A DNA stretch of 33,385 nt from contig JALVPE010000040.1 in assembly GCA_027031945.1 (NCBI GenBank), positions 5,771-39,155 of the forward strand, given 5' to 3'. The notes below the pieces were generated by a model. It saw only the letters and a list, made by a program, of their open reading frames with translations, did not search any database and was not told the DNA's origin. Origin of the DNA: Candidatus Moraniibacteriota bacterium (GTDB taxonomy: Bacteria > Patescibacteriota > Minisyncoccia > Moranbacterales > GCA-2747515). Both the position numbers and the translations under genes were made by a program. Of this stretch, positions 13,631 to 23,359 are shown piece after piece (the stretch's first letter is position 1; each line of letters begins with the position of its first letter).

Positions 13631-16600
13631 ATGGTTGAAGATAAAAAAATGAAGATAAAGGGGAAATTCAGCGCCTCTTCTTCGCTTGCAAAACGCAAGT
13701 TTTTCAAAAAACAATTAGCTGTTTCACTTCCAAATCTAATTGAGGCACAGACAGCTTCTTATGATTGGTTTATGGAAAAAGGCTTGCAGGAATTATTGGA
13801 TGAAATAAATCCAATTGTTGATTTTGCGGGAAAGGAAATGGAGTTGTCTATTTCTGATTATTTTTTAGATGAGCCAAAGTATGACGAACGTACCGCAAGG
13901 GATAAAAATTTATCCTTTGACGCTCCGCTTCGTGCAATTGCAAAGTTGGTTTTTAAAAAAACAGGTGAAGTAAAAGAACAAGAAATTTATTTTGGAGAAT
14001 TTCCACTAATGACTGATCGTGGAACATTTATTATAAATGGGGTAGAGCGTGTTATAGTTTCACAATTGATACGTTCACCGGGAGTATTTTTCTCAATGGA
14101 ATATATCAAAGGTAAGAAATATTTTGGAGCAAAAATTATTCCAAATCGCGGTGCGTGGCTTGAACTTGAAACAGATCGTGATGGTGTAATCTATGTAAAA
14201 ATTGATCGTAAAAGGAAGTTAACTGTAACAACATTGCTCAGAGCCTTTGGATATGGTAGTGACGATGAAATTAAAGCGTTATTTGCTGATGATGTTGAAG
14301 TAATTGATGTCGATTACATTGAAGAAACTCTTGCAAAGGATATTACCAAGACACAAGGTGAAGGATATAAAGAAGTGTATAAACGAATTCGTCCAGGAGA
14401 CCTTGCAACAGAAGAAAATGCAAAGCAAATGATTGATTCAATGTTTTTTGATTTTAATCGTTATGATTTTGGAGCTGTGGGACGATATCGCTTGAATCAG
14501 CGCTTAGAGGTAGAAAGAGAAAACACAACAGAAAATCGCGTTTTGAATATTGAGGATTTTATACTGATTATCAAAGAAATAATCCGCATGAATAATGATC
14601 CTCAAGCGATTGCTGATGATATTGATCATTTAGGTAATAGGCGTGTTAGAGGAGTTGGTGAGCTAGTGCAAAATAAGATGCGTATTGGTTTTGCTAGAAT
14701 GGCACGAAATATAAAAGATAGGATGAGTACGTGTGATGTTGATACGGTTGTGCCTGGTCAAATTATTAATTCAAGACCGGTGTCAGCTTCAATTAAAGAA
14801 TTTTTTTCCTCCTCTCAATTATCACAATTTATGGATCAAGTTAATCCATTGGCTGAATTGGAACATAAAAGACGTTTATCTGCGCTTGGTCCAGGTGGTT
14901 TGACTAGGGAACGCGCTGGATTTGAGGTGCGTGATGTACATCAATCACATTATGGACGCATATGCCCTGTAGAAACTCCGGAAGGACCAAATATTGGACT
15001 TGTCGGTCACTTGGCGACTTATGCACGCATAAATGAATATGGGTTTTTGGAGACTCCTTATTTGCCTGTAAAACAAGAGGTGAATAATAATAAGACGGCG
15101 TTAGCTGGGCGAATTTTGGCTAAAAGTGTTGCTGGTGTTAAAAAAGGCACGAAACTCGAAGAAGCTGATATTAAAAAAATTATAAAAGATAAAAGTGAAA
15201 CAATAGCCGTTGTGCCATTTGTTACGGATAAGCCTGAATATATTAATGCAACAATTGAAGATCGTAAAACAATAGCTCATGGTGGCACAAAGCTAGATGA
15301 GGATAGAAATATTATAGAAAAGATGGTAGAAGCTCGTGTTGGAGGAAAACCTGATATGGTCGCAGCAACAAGTGTGGATATGATTGATGTTTCACCAAAG
15401 CAGTGTATTTCTGTGGCGACATCACTTATTCCATTCTTGGAACATGATGATGCTAACCGTGCTCTTATGGGTTCAAACATGCAACGTCAAGCTGTGTCTT
15501 GTGTAAAACCGGAAGCTCCACTTGTTGGAACAGGTATCGAAGATAAAGCAGCTGCTGATTCAGGACAGGCTGTAATAGCTAAAAATGATGGTGAGGTTAT
15601 TGAAGTGGATGGAAATAAAATAGTTGTGAAAGAAAAAGCATCGGCATCTTCAAGGAAAAAAGTATATAAACGAGAGTATCTTTTGCATACTTTCATGAAA
15701 TCAAACGCTTTTACTTCAATGAATCAAGTGCCACGTGTAGAAAAAGGTGAAAAAGTAAAGAAGGGACAATTGTTGGCAGATGGTTCCTCAACGGAACATG
15801 GTGAACTTGCCTTAGGACAGAACATGCTTGTGGCATTTGTACCATGGGAAGGATTTAATTTTGAGGATGCAATTATTATTTCTGAGAAAGTTCTCAGGGA
15901 TGACCGTTATAGTTCAATCCATATTGAGGATTTTAAAATAGATGTTCGGGATACAAAACTTGGACCAGAAATAGTTACGAGAGATATTCCAAATATTGGT
16001 GAAGATAGATTGAAAAATTTAGATGAGACAGGTGTTATTCGAATTGGGGCAGAAGTATCTTCAGGGGATATTTTAGTAGGTAAAATTACACCAAAAGGTG
16101 AAGGAGATTTGACTGCAGAAGAAAGATTACTTCGGGCAATTTTTGGTGAAAAATCAAGAGATGTGAAAGATTCATCATTATATTTACCACATGGTGAACA
16201 TGGAAAGGTTGTAGATATTAAAATTTTTACACGTGAGGAGGGCGATAAACTACCTACCGGAGTTAGTCAGCAAATTCAGATTTCAGTTGCACAAATGAGG
16301 AAGGTTGCTGTAGGTGACAAACTGGCCGGGCGCCATGGAAATAAAGGCGTTATTTCAAGGATTGCTCCAGTGGAAGATATGCCTTATTTACCAGATGGTA
16401 CGCCGGTTGATGTAATTTTAAATCCACTTGGCGTAGCGAGTCGTATGAATATTGGACAGATTCTGGAGACGCATTTGGGCTGGGCAGCTCGTGAGCATGG
16501 TTATACAGCAGCCACACCTGCGCTTGATGGTGTGAGTGAACAAGATATTAAAAAAGAATTAAAATCTGCCGGATTACCGGAAAGTGGAAAAATCAGATTG

Positions 16601-17056
16601 ATAGACGGTAAAACTGGTAGACCATTTGATAATGAATCAACTGTGGGTGTTATGTATATTATGAAATTAAATCACCTTGTTGATGATAAATTACATATGC
16701 GTTCTATTGGGCCATATTCACTTATTACACAACAACCACTTGGAGGTAAAGCTCAATTTGGTGGACAGCGTTTTGGAGAAATGGAAGTGTGGGCACTTGA
16801 AGGTTATGGGGCAGCACACACTTTACAAGAAATGCTTACAATTAAATCAGATGATGTACTTGGACGTTCAAAGGCATATGAATCGATCATTAAAGGGGAA
16901 GAGATTAAAAGTCCAAATCTTCCAGCTTCATTTCATGTATTGGTAAATGAACTTAAAGGATTATGTTTGAATGTAAATCTCATTGGACAAAAGGTCGAGT
17001 CTAATGATGCAAGTAGAGAAGACAACACAAAGGATGTAGGCGTAGATGAAAAGTAA
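13631..17056 (+). CDS. rpoB: RNA polymerase beta subunit
   Basis: 1141 residues from the Shine-Dalgarno-supported ATG at 13631, typical for the family. Beta forms one pincer of RNA polymerase and much of the active site. Visible: the fork/rifampicin region SSQLSQFMDQVNPLAELEHK then RRLSALGPGG, the YGRICPVETPEGPNIGLVG segment, VAFVPWEGFNFEDAIIISE, VGDKLAGRHGNKGVIS with the two active-site lysines (around residue 900), and the C-terminal clamp segment with QPLGGKAQFGGQRFGEMEVWAL. Residues matching the main rifampicin contact positions (Asp of FMDQ, His of EHKRR, Ser of RRLSA) are the sensitive type. It is not preceded by rplJ-rplL as in most bacteria and has its own promoter. Confidence 0.98.
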   Translation: MVEDKKMKIKGKFSASSSLAKRKFFKKQLAVSLPNLIEAQTASYDWFMEKGLQELLDEINPIVDFAGKEMELSISDYFLDEPKYDERTARDKNLSFDAPLRAIAKLVFKKTGEVKEQEIYFGEFPLMTDRGTFIINGVERVIVSQLIRSPGVFFSMEYIKGKKYFGAKIIPNRGAWLELETDRDGVIYVKIDRKRKLTVTTLLRAFGYGSDDEIKALFADDVEVIDVDYIEETLAKDITKTQGEGYKEVYKRIRPGDLATEENAKQMIDSMFFDFNRYDFGAVGRYRLNQRLEVERENTTENRVLNIEDFILIIKEIIRMNNDPQAIADDIDHLGNRRVRGVGELVQNKMRIGFARMARNIKDRMSTCDVDTVVPGQIINSRPVSASIKEFFSSSQLSQFMDQVNPLAELEHKRRLSALGPGGLTRERAGFEVRDVHQSHYGRICPVETPEGPNIGLVGHLATYARINEYGFLETPYLPVKQEVNNNKTALAGRILAKSVAGVKKGTKLEEADIKKIIKDKSETIAVVPFVTDKPEYINATIEDRKTIAHGGTKLDEDRNIIEKMVEARVGGKPDMVAATSVDMIDVSPKQCISVATSLIPFLEHDDANRALMGSNMQRQAVSCVKPEAPLVGTGIEDKAAADSGQAVIAKNDGEVIEVDGNKIVVKEKASASSRKKVYKREYLLHTFMKSNAFTSMNQVPRVEKGEKVKKGQLLADGSSTEHGELALGQNMLVAFVPWEGFNFEDAIIISEKVLRDDRYSSIHIEDFKIDVRDTKLGPEIVTRDIPNIGEDRLKNLDETGVIRIGAEVSSGDILVGKITPKGEGDLTAEERLLRAIFGEKSRDVKDSSLYLPHGEHGKVVDIKIFTREEGDKLPTGVSQQIQISVAQMRKVAVGDKLAGRHGNKGVISRIAPVEDMPYLPDGTPVDVILNPLGVASRMNIGQILETHLGWAAREHGYTAATPALDGVSEQDIKKELKSAGLPESGKIRLIDGKTGRPFDNESTVGVMYIMKLNHLVDDKLHMRSIGPYSLITQQPLGGKAQFGGQRFGEMEVWALEGYGAAHTLQEMLTIKSDDVLGRSKAYESIIKGEEIKSPNLPASFHVLVNELKGLCLNVNLIGQKVESNDASREDNTKDVGVDEK

Positions 17057-17063
17057 TCTTTGG

Positions 17064-17079
17064 TGTTGAAATTTCAACA
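17064..17079. repeat. 16-base palindrome in the rpoB-rpoC gap
   Basis: TGTTGAAATTTCAACA is perfectly self-complementary, 7 bases after the rpoB stop. No T-run follows; transcription must continue into rpoC, so it may be a processing or stability hairpin. Confidence 0.5.
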
Positions 17080-17123
17080 GATAAGTATTTAAACATCTAA
17101 AATATACTTTTAAAGTAAAAAAT

Positions 17124-20100
17124 ATGGAAAATAGCATAACAAAAGTTAGTGATTTTGATAGTGTTCAGTTACGTCTTGCTTCGACTGAAGATATTCTTGA
17201 ATGGTCAAGTGGTGAAGTCACAAAACCCGAGACAATTAATTATCGTACACAACGATTTGAGATGGATGGTCTATTTTGTGAAAGAATTTTTGGTCCATCA
17301 AAAGATTGGGAATGTTATTGTGGAAAGTACAAGCGCATTCGATATAAGGGTATAACTTGTGATAAATGTGGAGTTGAAGTAACTCGTTCAATTATTCGTC
17401 GTGAAAGAATGGGGCATATTAAATTAGCTGTACCGGTGTCTCATATTTGGTTTTTACGTGGTATTCCAAGTAAAATTGGGTTGGCTCTAGGTCTTTCGCC
17501 ACAAGCACTGGAAAAAGTAATTTATTTTTCCTCGTATATTATTACTGATGTAGATTTGGAAGCACGTAAGCAAGCATTGGAAAATCTAGAGAGTGAATTC
17601 AAACATAAACAGAAAGAGCTACAAAATACTGATGATAAAGATGTGCTGCAAGAACTGAAAAAACAATTTCGTTCAAAGCGTGATGCACTCAAAAATATGG
17701 AAAAATACAACATTTTAACAGAAGTGGAGTATTTTAATTTATCTACAAGTTTTGGACAAGTGTTTTCTGCGGGTATTGGAGCTGAAGCTATAAGAGAACT
17801 TTTGGTTGAAATGGATATTGATAAAATGAGTGAGGAATTGGCTCAAAAAGTTGATGAAGCTGATTCAATTATGAAGAAAAAAATATTGAAACGAATTAAG
17901 TTTTATCAAGGGATTAAAAAGGCAAATATTAAACTTGAATGGATGTTGCCAACGGTCATTCCGGTTATTCCACCGGATTTACGTCCGATGGTTGCTTTAG
18001 ATGGTGGACGTTTTGCGACCTCTGACTTAAATGATTTGTATCGTCGTATCATAAATAGAAACAATCGTCTTAAAAAGTTAATGGAATTGCATGCTCCGGA
18101 GGTTATTACGCGAAATGAAAAGCGTATGTTGCAAGAGGCTGTTGACGCATTATTTGATAATAGTGCTCGTCGTGGACAAGCATCTGTAGCGGCCTCAACG
18201 GGACAACGTCGAGCCCTTAGATCACTTGCAGATTCTTTGAAGGGTAAACAGGGACGTTTTCGACAAAATTTATTGGGTAAGCGTGTTGATTATTCAGGTC
18301 GTAGTGTAATTGTGATTGGGCCTCAGTTAAAGTTGCATCAGGCTGGATTACCAAAGCGTATGGCACTTGAATTATTCAAACCATTTATTATCAATAAATT
18401 AATCGAGCGTGAGTATGCACATAATGTACGTACAGCTGGAAAAATGGTTGATAATGAAACCGAAGAAGCATATGAAATTCTTGATGATATTATTTCACAT
18501 CATTATGTAATGCTTAACCGTGCACCGACACTTCACAGGTTGTCCATTCAAGCATTTCAACCGGTACTTATTGAAGGTAAGGCAATCCAGTTACATCCTA
18601 TGGTATGTGCCGCATTTAATGCTGATTTTGATGGTGATCAGATGGCAGTTCATGTTCCCCTTACAAAAGACGCACGTGAAGAATGTGCAAATATTATGCT
18701 TTCTTCAAAAAATCTTATCAAACCGGCAAGTGGAGACCCTATTACAACTCCTTCACTTGATTTGGTGCTTGGCGTTTATTATCTAACTCATATTAAAAAA
18801 GGTGCAAAGGGTGAAGGTAAAATTTTTGCAGGAATTGATGAAGCAATATTAGCTTATCAAAATGATATTATTGATGTTAATGCTGAAATTTATTTGCAGT
18901 ATAAGAAAAAGACTTATAAAACTTCAACAGGACGTGCGATGTTTAATGATATTTTGCCGGAGAGTATGCGGTTTATTAATGAAGAATTAACAAAAGTGGA
19001 GTTAAAGAGTATTGTTGCGACGATGTTGGAAACTGTTGGTCAAGACGAAACAGCATTATTTATTGATAAAGTCAAACATTTAGGATTTAAAAATGTTACA
19101 CTCTCAGGTATTAGTTGGGGAATGGATGACTTAAAGGTCCCGGAAGAAAAGGAAACAATCTTAAAGAAGGCGCAAGAAAAAGTAGCAGAGGTTCGAGAAA
19201 ATTATGATATGGGACTCCTAACAGAAGAAGAGCGAAAAAATCGTTCTATTGATGTATGGAATAAAGCAAAAGATGAAATTACAGAGGTTGTGAGAAATGG
19301 ACTTGATAAAGAAGGTCCGGTTTATTCGATGGTTTATTCTAAAGCTCGTGGTAGTGAATCAGTTGTGGTTCAAATGACCGGTATGAAAGGTCTTATGGCT
19401 GGAGCAACTGGTGAGACCTTGGAATTACCAGTACGAAGTTCATATAAAGAAGGACTTGATGTTTTGGAGTATTTTATCTCAACTCATGGTGCTCGTAAAG
19501 GTATGGCTGATACAGCACTTCGTACGGCAACAGCTGGTTATTTAACTCGTAGGCTAGTGGATGTAGCTCAAGATGTGATTGTTACTGAAGAAGATTGTGG
19601 TGATAAGATTGGTGGATTTGTTTATCGTGAAGATTCAGATCGTATCGGACTTGATTTTGCTTCTCGTGTTGTGGGACGAACTGCATTGGGAGCAATTAAG
19701 CATCCAAAAACTGGTAAAGTACTTGCTAAGTCTGGTGATTTAATTGATAAAAAGCAGGCTGCAGCAATTGATAAATCTGGAATTGATAAAGTAAAGATTC
19801 GTACGGCAACATCTTGTAAAACACTTAGAGGAATTTGTCAGAAGTGTTATGGTTTAGATTTGGGTCGCAGCAATTTGGTTGCTATGGGTCAAGCGGTTGG
19901 AACCGTGGCAGCTCAAGCTATTGGAGAGCCTGGTACACAACTAACTATGCGTACTTTCCATATTGGAGGCGTAGCTGGAAGTGATATTACGCAAGGACTT
20001 CCTCGTGTTGAGGAAATTTTTGAGGCACGTTCTCCAAAAGGAGAGGCAATTATTTCTGAAATTGATGGTAAAGTTGTTGAAATTGAAGATGATGGCGGCA

Positions 20101-20693
20101 AGACCATTACAGTTGTTATTGAAACCACTGATAAAAAGAAAAAGCAGAAAAAATATAGCGTGCCAGCAAATTCTACACTTAATGTTGCAAAAGGTGATTT
20201 GGTTGCAATTGGTTCACAATTGAATGAGGGACATATTGATTTGAAAAAATTGTATGCAACAATGGGTAAGGAGGCAGTGCATAGATATATTGTTAGTGAA
20301 ATTCAAGAAATTTATGCTTCACAAGGTGAGGGTATTAATGACAAACATATTGAAATTATTATCAGACAAATGTTCTCACGTGTTAGAGTTAAAGATGCTG
20401 GGGATACAACTTTAATTCCGGGTGAAATTGTGGAATTAAGTGAATTCAATGATGCAAATACTGAAGTGGGAAGCGGTAAAGTAGCAGAAGGAGAACCGAT
20501 GATACTTGGTATTACAAAAGTTGCTCTGTCTACTGAATCATTCTTGTCAGCTGCATCATTCCAAGAAACTGCTCGTGTACTTATAAACGCAGCAATTTCA
20601 GGAAAGAAAGATCATCTCCGAGGTTTGAAAGAAAATGTCATCATTGGACGATTGATTCCGGCAGGAACAGGGTTTCGGAAAGGTAAAAGATAA
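17124..20693 (+). CDS. rpoC: RNA polymerase beta' subunit
   Basis: 1189 residues, normal for bacteria without large lineage insertions. The N-terminal zinc site is C64-Y-C66 with C79 and C82 (CDKCGVEV). The catalytic magnesium loop is NADFDGDQMAVH with D501, D503 and D505. The bridge/trigger region has SYKEGLDVLEYFISTHGARK then GMADTALRTATAGYLTRRLV. The second zinc site includes CKTLRGICQKCYG, and the C-terminal clamp GQAVGTVAAQAIGEPGTQLT follows. It starts 67 bases after rpoB without a Shine-Dalgarno and is cotranscribed with it; a double hairpin with a T-run ends the operon. Confidence 0.98.
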   Translation: MENSITKVSDFDSVQLRLASTEDILEWSSGEVTKPETINYRTQRFEMDGLFCERIFGPSKDWECYCGKYKRIRYKGITCDKCGVEVTRSIIRRERMGHIKLAVPVSHIWFLRGIPSKIGLALGLSPQALEKVIYFSSYIITDVDLEARKQALENLESEFKHKQKELQNTDDKDVLQELKKQFRSKRDALKNMEKYNILTEVEYFNLSTSFGQVFSAGIGAEAIRELLVEMDIDKMSEELAQKVDEADSIMKKKILKRIKFYQGIKKANIKLEWMLPTVIPVIPPDLRPMVALDGGRFATSDLNDLYRRIINRNNRLKKLMELHAPEVITRNEKRMLQEAVDALFDNSARRGQASVAASTGQRRALRSLADSLKGKQGRFRQNLLGKRVDYSGRSVIVIGPQLKLHQAGLPKRMALELFKPFIINKLIEREYAHNVRTAGKMVDNETEEAYEILDDIISHHYVMLNRAPTLHRLSIQAFQPVLIEGKAIQLHPMVCAAFNADFDGDQMAVHVPLTKDAREECANIMLSSKNLIKPASGDPITTPSLDLVLGVYYLTHIKKGAKGEGKIFAGIDEAILAYQNDIIDVNAEIYLQYKKKTYKTSTGRAMFNDILPESMRFINEELTKVELKSIVATMLETVGQDETALFIDKVKHLGFKNVTLSGISWGMDDLKVPEEKETILKKAQEKVAEVRENYDMGLLTEEERKNRSIDVWNKAKDEITEVVRNGLDKEGPVYSMVYSKARGSESVVVQMTGMKGLMAGATGETLELPVRSSYKEGLDVLEYFISTHGARKGMADTALRTATAGYLTRRLVDVAQDVIVTEEDCGDKIGGFVYREDSDRIGLDFASRVVGRTALGAIKHPKTGKVLAKSGDLIDKKQAAAIDKSGIDKVKIRTATSCKTLRGICQKCYGLDLGRSNLVAMGQAVGTVAAQAIGEPGTQLTMRTFHIGGVAGSDITQGLPRVEEIFEARSPKGEAIISEIDGKVVEIEDDGGKTITVVIETTDKKKKQKKYSVPANSTLNVAKGDLVAIGSQLNEGHIDLKKLYATMGKEAVHRYIVSEIQEIYASQGEGINDKHIEIIIRQMFSRVRVKDAGDTTLIPGEIVELSEFNDANTEVGSGKVAEGEPMILGITKVALSTESFLSAASFQETARVLINAAISGKKDHLRGLKENVIIGRLIPAGTGFRKGKR

Positions 20694-20733
20694 AAAATAA
20701 ATCGCACGCACAAGGAATTAAGCGCGATTTAAA

Positions 20734-20766
20734 TCAAAAAATCGACCAATTAGGTCGGTTTTTTGA
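20734..20766 (+). terminator. Terminator of rpoBC
   Basis: TCAAAAAATCGACC, AATTA, then GGTCGGTTTTTTGA (one G-U pair), giving a stem with a T-run. A weaker hairpin AAATCGC/GCGATTT (20699-20730) precedes it. Confidence 0.92.
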
Positions 20767-20808
20767 TTGACAAATAAAGTATGTGATGATAACATAAATT
20801 GCTAAAAT
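20767..20808 (+). promoter_or_regulatory. Promoter region of the DUF5680-like gene
   Basis: TTGACA (20767-20772), 17 bases, TAACAT (20790-20795). An alternative extended -10, TGC-TAAAAT, lies at 20800-20808. Either gives a leader of about 35-50 bases holding the AAGAGGA ribosome site. Confidence 0.6.
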
Positions 20809-20849
20809 AGTTTTTTAACAATAATCATTTTACATTAAGAGGAATTAAA

Positions 20850-21374
20850 ATGGCACGAAATTTGGAAGAATTAAGTTTGGCAGTAGCAGACGTTGAGAAT
20901 ATTTTTTTTGAAGCGATGCTTGCCGGATATGTGTGTGTTGATAAAGTTAAAACAAAAGATATGCCAGGTATGCCGGGTTATAAATTCACAGAATTTGTAG
21001 ATAGTGATTTTTGTGTTAAGGATATTTGGTGTAAGTCATCCGGATTTACATCAATTTGGTATAAAGGCACGCTCATTTGGACCATGCATTATGGTGGTCA
21101 GTATCCAAAAGAATGTATTAATTTTTTGAAAGAGGCTTTATTAACATCATATCAAGCACGAGTATTTAATGGCGGAAGAGGTCCATCGCACTATAATGCA
21201 ATGTATAACGAACACACAAAACATTTAATAGCACACAAAAAATATCGTTATGTGAACAATATTTTGCCAGGTAGTGATTTTACATCATTTGCAGGCAAGG
21301 AATATATTTGTAGTCATTTTCAAGAAGAACATGTAATATTTGGATGGCATTATTATTTTGGAGGACTAGTTTAA
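20850..21374 (+). CDS. DUF5680-like protein, 174 aa
   Basis: The pattern PGYKFTEFVDSDFCVKDIW, TSIWYKGTLIWTMHYGGQYP, FNGGRGPSHYN, DFTSFAGKEYI and the end GWHYYFGG resembles the DUF5680 family as I recall it, which has no known activity. The protein is soluble and rich in Tyr, Trp and Gly. The start is well supported by AAGAGGA 6 bases upstream. It stands alone between rpoC and sufD with its own promoter and a shared bidirectional terminator. The strong Shine-Dalgarno and consensus -35, unlike the housekeeping genes here, suggest an accessory gene, possibly transferred (inference). Confidence 0.75.
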   Translation: MARNLEELSLAVADVENIFFEAMLAGYVCVDKVKTKDMPGMPGYKFTEFVDSDFCVKDIWCKSSGFTSIWYKGTLIWTMHYGGQYPKECINFLKEALLTSYQARVFNGGRGPSHYNAMYNEHTKHLIAHKKYRYVNNILPGSDFTSFAGKEYICSHFQEEHVIFGWHYYFGGLV

Positions 21375-21379
21375 ACTGT

Positions 21380-21416
21380 AAAACAGTATTTATAGAAATA
21401 TTATAAATACTGTTTT
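21380..21416. terminator. Bidirectional terminator overlapping the sufD 3' end
   Basis: A perfect 15-pair stem (AAAACAGTATTTATA with TATAAATACTGTTTT) and 7-base loop between convergent genes. The right arm includes the sufD stop codon and its last codons. Confidence 0.85.
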
Positions 21417-21943
21417 TTGATATTTTTTATCTCAGCTATAAAGCCATGAATTAAAAGTTGTTCAGCTTTTTTGGTAGATATGCCACGTGACATGAGGTAA
21501 TAGATTTGATTTTTGTTTAGGGGAGAGGTAGTGGCTGCATGTGTACATTCTACTTGACCTGGAATTATTTCTAATTGAGGTTTTGTTATTGCGCGAGCAG
21601 ATTTACTCAACAGTAAGTTATGATTTGTAAGGTGTGCGATAGAGTTTGTCGCTTTTTTATCTATACATATTGTTCCTGTAAAATTAAGTGTACTTTTATC
21701 GTCAAGTACACTTTTTATAATCGATCGACTCGTTGCATTGGGTGATATGTGATTTTGTGTAATGTTAAGTGTAAAATTATCTTCTTCTCTCTCTTGATAT
21801 AATCCATAAATATAAACATTAACATTTTCGCATGCAATATTAAAAGTTATATCACCATTTTTATTTTCAAAGTAAAAAACATACTCACCAGGTTTTGTAA
21901 TTTCATAGGTAGTTTGGTTATCATTTGTGATATTTTCGTACAT
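21401..21943 (-). CDS. sufD: SufD, half-length form
   Basis: 180 residues instead of the usual 390-430. What remains is the beta-helix core and C-terminus: PQLEIIPGQVECTHAATTSP carries the conserved Cys-Thr-His segment (equivalent to the functional histidine region of longer SufD), followed by LNKNQIYYLMSRGISTKKAE in the helical tail shared with SufB. The usual N-terminal domain is missing. SufD pairs with SufB in the SufBC2D scaffold that builds Fe-S clusters. It lies 9 bases after sufB, so it is last in the GIY-YIG-sufC-sufB-sufD operon. The reduction looks genuine: the ATG follows sufB closely, leaving no room for more. Confidence 0.9.
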   Translation of the reverse strand: MYENITNDNQTTYEITKPGEYVFYFENKNGDITFNIACENVNVYIYGLYQEREEDNFTLNITQNHISPNATSRSIIKSVLDDKSTLNFTGTICIDKKATNSIAHLTNHNLLLSKSARAITKPQLEIIPGQVECTHAATTSPLNKNQIYYLMSRGISTKKAEQLLIHGFIAEIKNIKKQYL

Positions 21944-21952
21944 ACACTTTAT

Positions 21953-23359
21953 TTATCCAATTGAATTTTCCATTTCCATGTTTATTAGTCTGTATAGTTC
22001 AACAGAATATTCCAAGGGAATTTCCTTTGTGATTTCATCTATAAACCCGTTTACCATCATACTTCTTGCTTGAGTTTCTGTTAGCCCTCTAGACATAAAA
22101 TAAAATAGTTTTTCGTCGTCTATGCTTTCTATGCTTGCCTCATGTGAAATTGTTGCAGAAATTTCTTGTGTATCCATTGTGGGATAGGTGTTTGATTTAG
22201 AATTATTATCTAAAAGCATAGCATCACACTGTGTGTAACTCTTAGCATTTTTAGCTGATTGCGTGGTTTTGATGAGTCCACGATAATTTGATATACCACC
22301 ATTCATTGATATTGATTTAGAGACAATATTTGATGTTGTGTTTGGTGCGGCGTGAATCATTTTTGCGCCAGTATCAAGTGTTTGATTTTTGCCAGCAAGA
22401 GCCATAGACAAAACACTTCCGCGAGCTCCATCGCCAGCGAGTATTACGGCAGGATATTTCATAGTGACGCCAGAACCAATGTTGCAATCCACCCATTCCA
22501 TCACAGCACTTTCATCAGCACGTGCTCGTTTTGTTACGAGATTGTAAATATTTGTGCTCCAATTTTGAATTGTTGTGTATCTAAGCTTTGCATTTTTTAG
22601 GACAAATATTTCTACAACTGCAGCGTGAAGTGATTGGGTAGAATATGACGGAGCAGTACATCCCTCGATGTAATGCACAGATGAACCTTCATCCGCTATT
22701 ATGAGAGTGCGTTCAAATTGACCAAAACGTTCTGCGTTTATGCGAAAATATGCTTGTAATGGTAATTTTACATGAACACCCTTTGGAACATATATGAATG
22801 ATCCACCACTCCATACAGCAGAATTTAGTGCTGCAAATTTATTATCTGTTGGTGGTATTAATTTACTAAAATATTTTTTTACAAGCTCGGTATGTTCACG
22901 TACAGCTGTATCCATATCACAAAAAATCACTCCCAAGTCGTTTAATTCTTTTTCAATAGATTCATATACTACTTCACTTTCATATTGTGCGCTTACGCCA
23001 CCAAGCCACTCTTTTTCATGTTCGGGCACTCCAATTCTGTCATAAGTTTCTTTGATTTCATCAGGTAAATCTTCCCAAGAGGTTCCTTGTTTATCAGTTG
23101 CTCGTAAAAAATATGTAATATCATTAAAATCAATTTTTGATAAATTTGGTCCCCATGTTGGCATTGGTAATTTTTGAAATGTAGTATAAGATTGTTGACG
23201 AAAATCTTGCATCCATTTCGATTCTTTTTTGTAATTACTAATGGATTGGACAATTTTTGAGTTTATGCCACGTTTAACCTTGCTTGTTGTAATTTCGGGC
23301 ATAGCAAAATCATGGTTTCTGTTGAAATTTAAATCATTTGTTACTGTATTTTTTGTCAT
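21953..23359 (-). CDS. sufB: SufB Fe-S cluster scaffold protein
   Basis: 468 residues, full length. Landmarks: WLGGVSAQYESEVVYESIEK, LNSAVWSGGSFIYVPKGVHV, the GCTAPSYSTQSLHAAVVEIF beta-helix stretch, and SYTQCDAMLLDNNSKSNTYP with C378, which corresponds to the essential cysteine of E. coli SufB. SATISHEASIES and LFYFMSRGLTETQARSMMV complete the C-terminus. SufB, with SufC and SufD, assembles clusters from sulfur delivered by SufS/SufU. The ATG overlaps the sufC stop as TAATG, so the two are translationally coupled. Confidence 0.98.
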   Translation of the reverse strand: MTKNTVTNDLNFNRNHDFAMPEITTSKVKRGINSKIVQSISNYKKESKWMQDFRQQSYTTFQKLPMPTWGPNLSKIDFNDITYFLRATDKQGTSWEDLPDEIKETYDRIGVPEHEKEWLGGVSAQYESEVVYESIEKELNDLGVIFCDMDTAVREHTELVKKYFSKLIPPTDNKFAALNSAVWSGGSFIYVPKGVHVKLPLQAYFRINAERFGQFERTLIIADEGSSVHYIEGCTAPSYSTQSLHAAVVEIFVLKNAKLRYTTIQNWSTNIYNLVTKRARADESAVMEWVDCNIGSGVTMKYPAVILAGDGARGSVLSMALAGKNQTLDTGAKMIHAAPNTTSNIVSKSISMNGGISNYRGLIKTTQSAKNAKSYTQCDAMLLDNNSKSNTYPTMDTQEISATISHEASIESIDDEKLFYFMSRGLTETQARSMMVNGFIDEITKEIPLEYSVELYRLINMEMENSIG

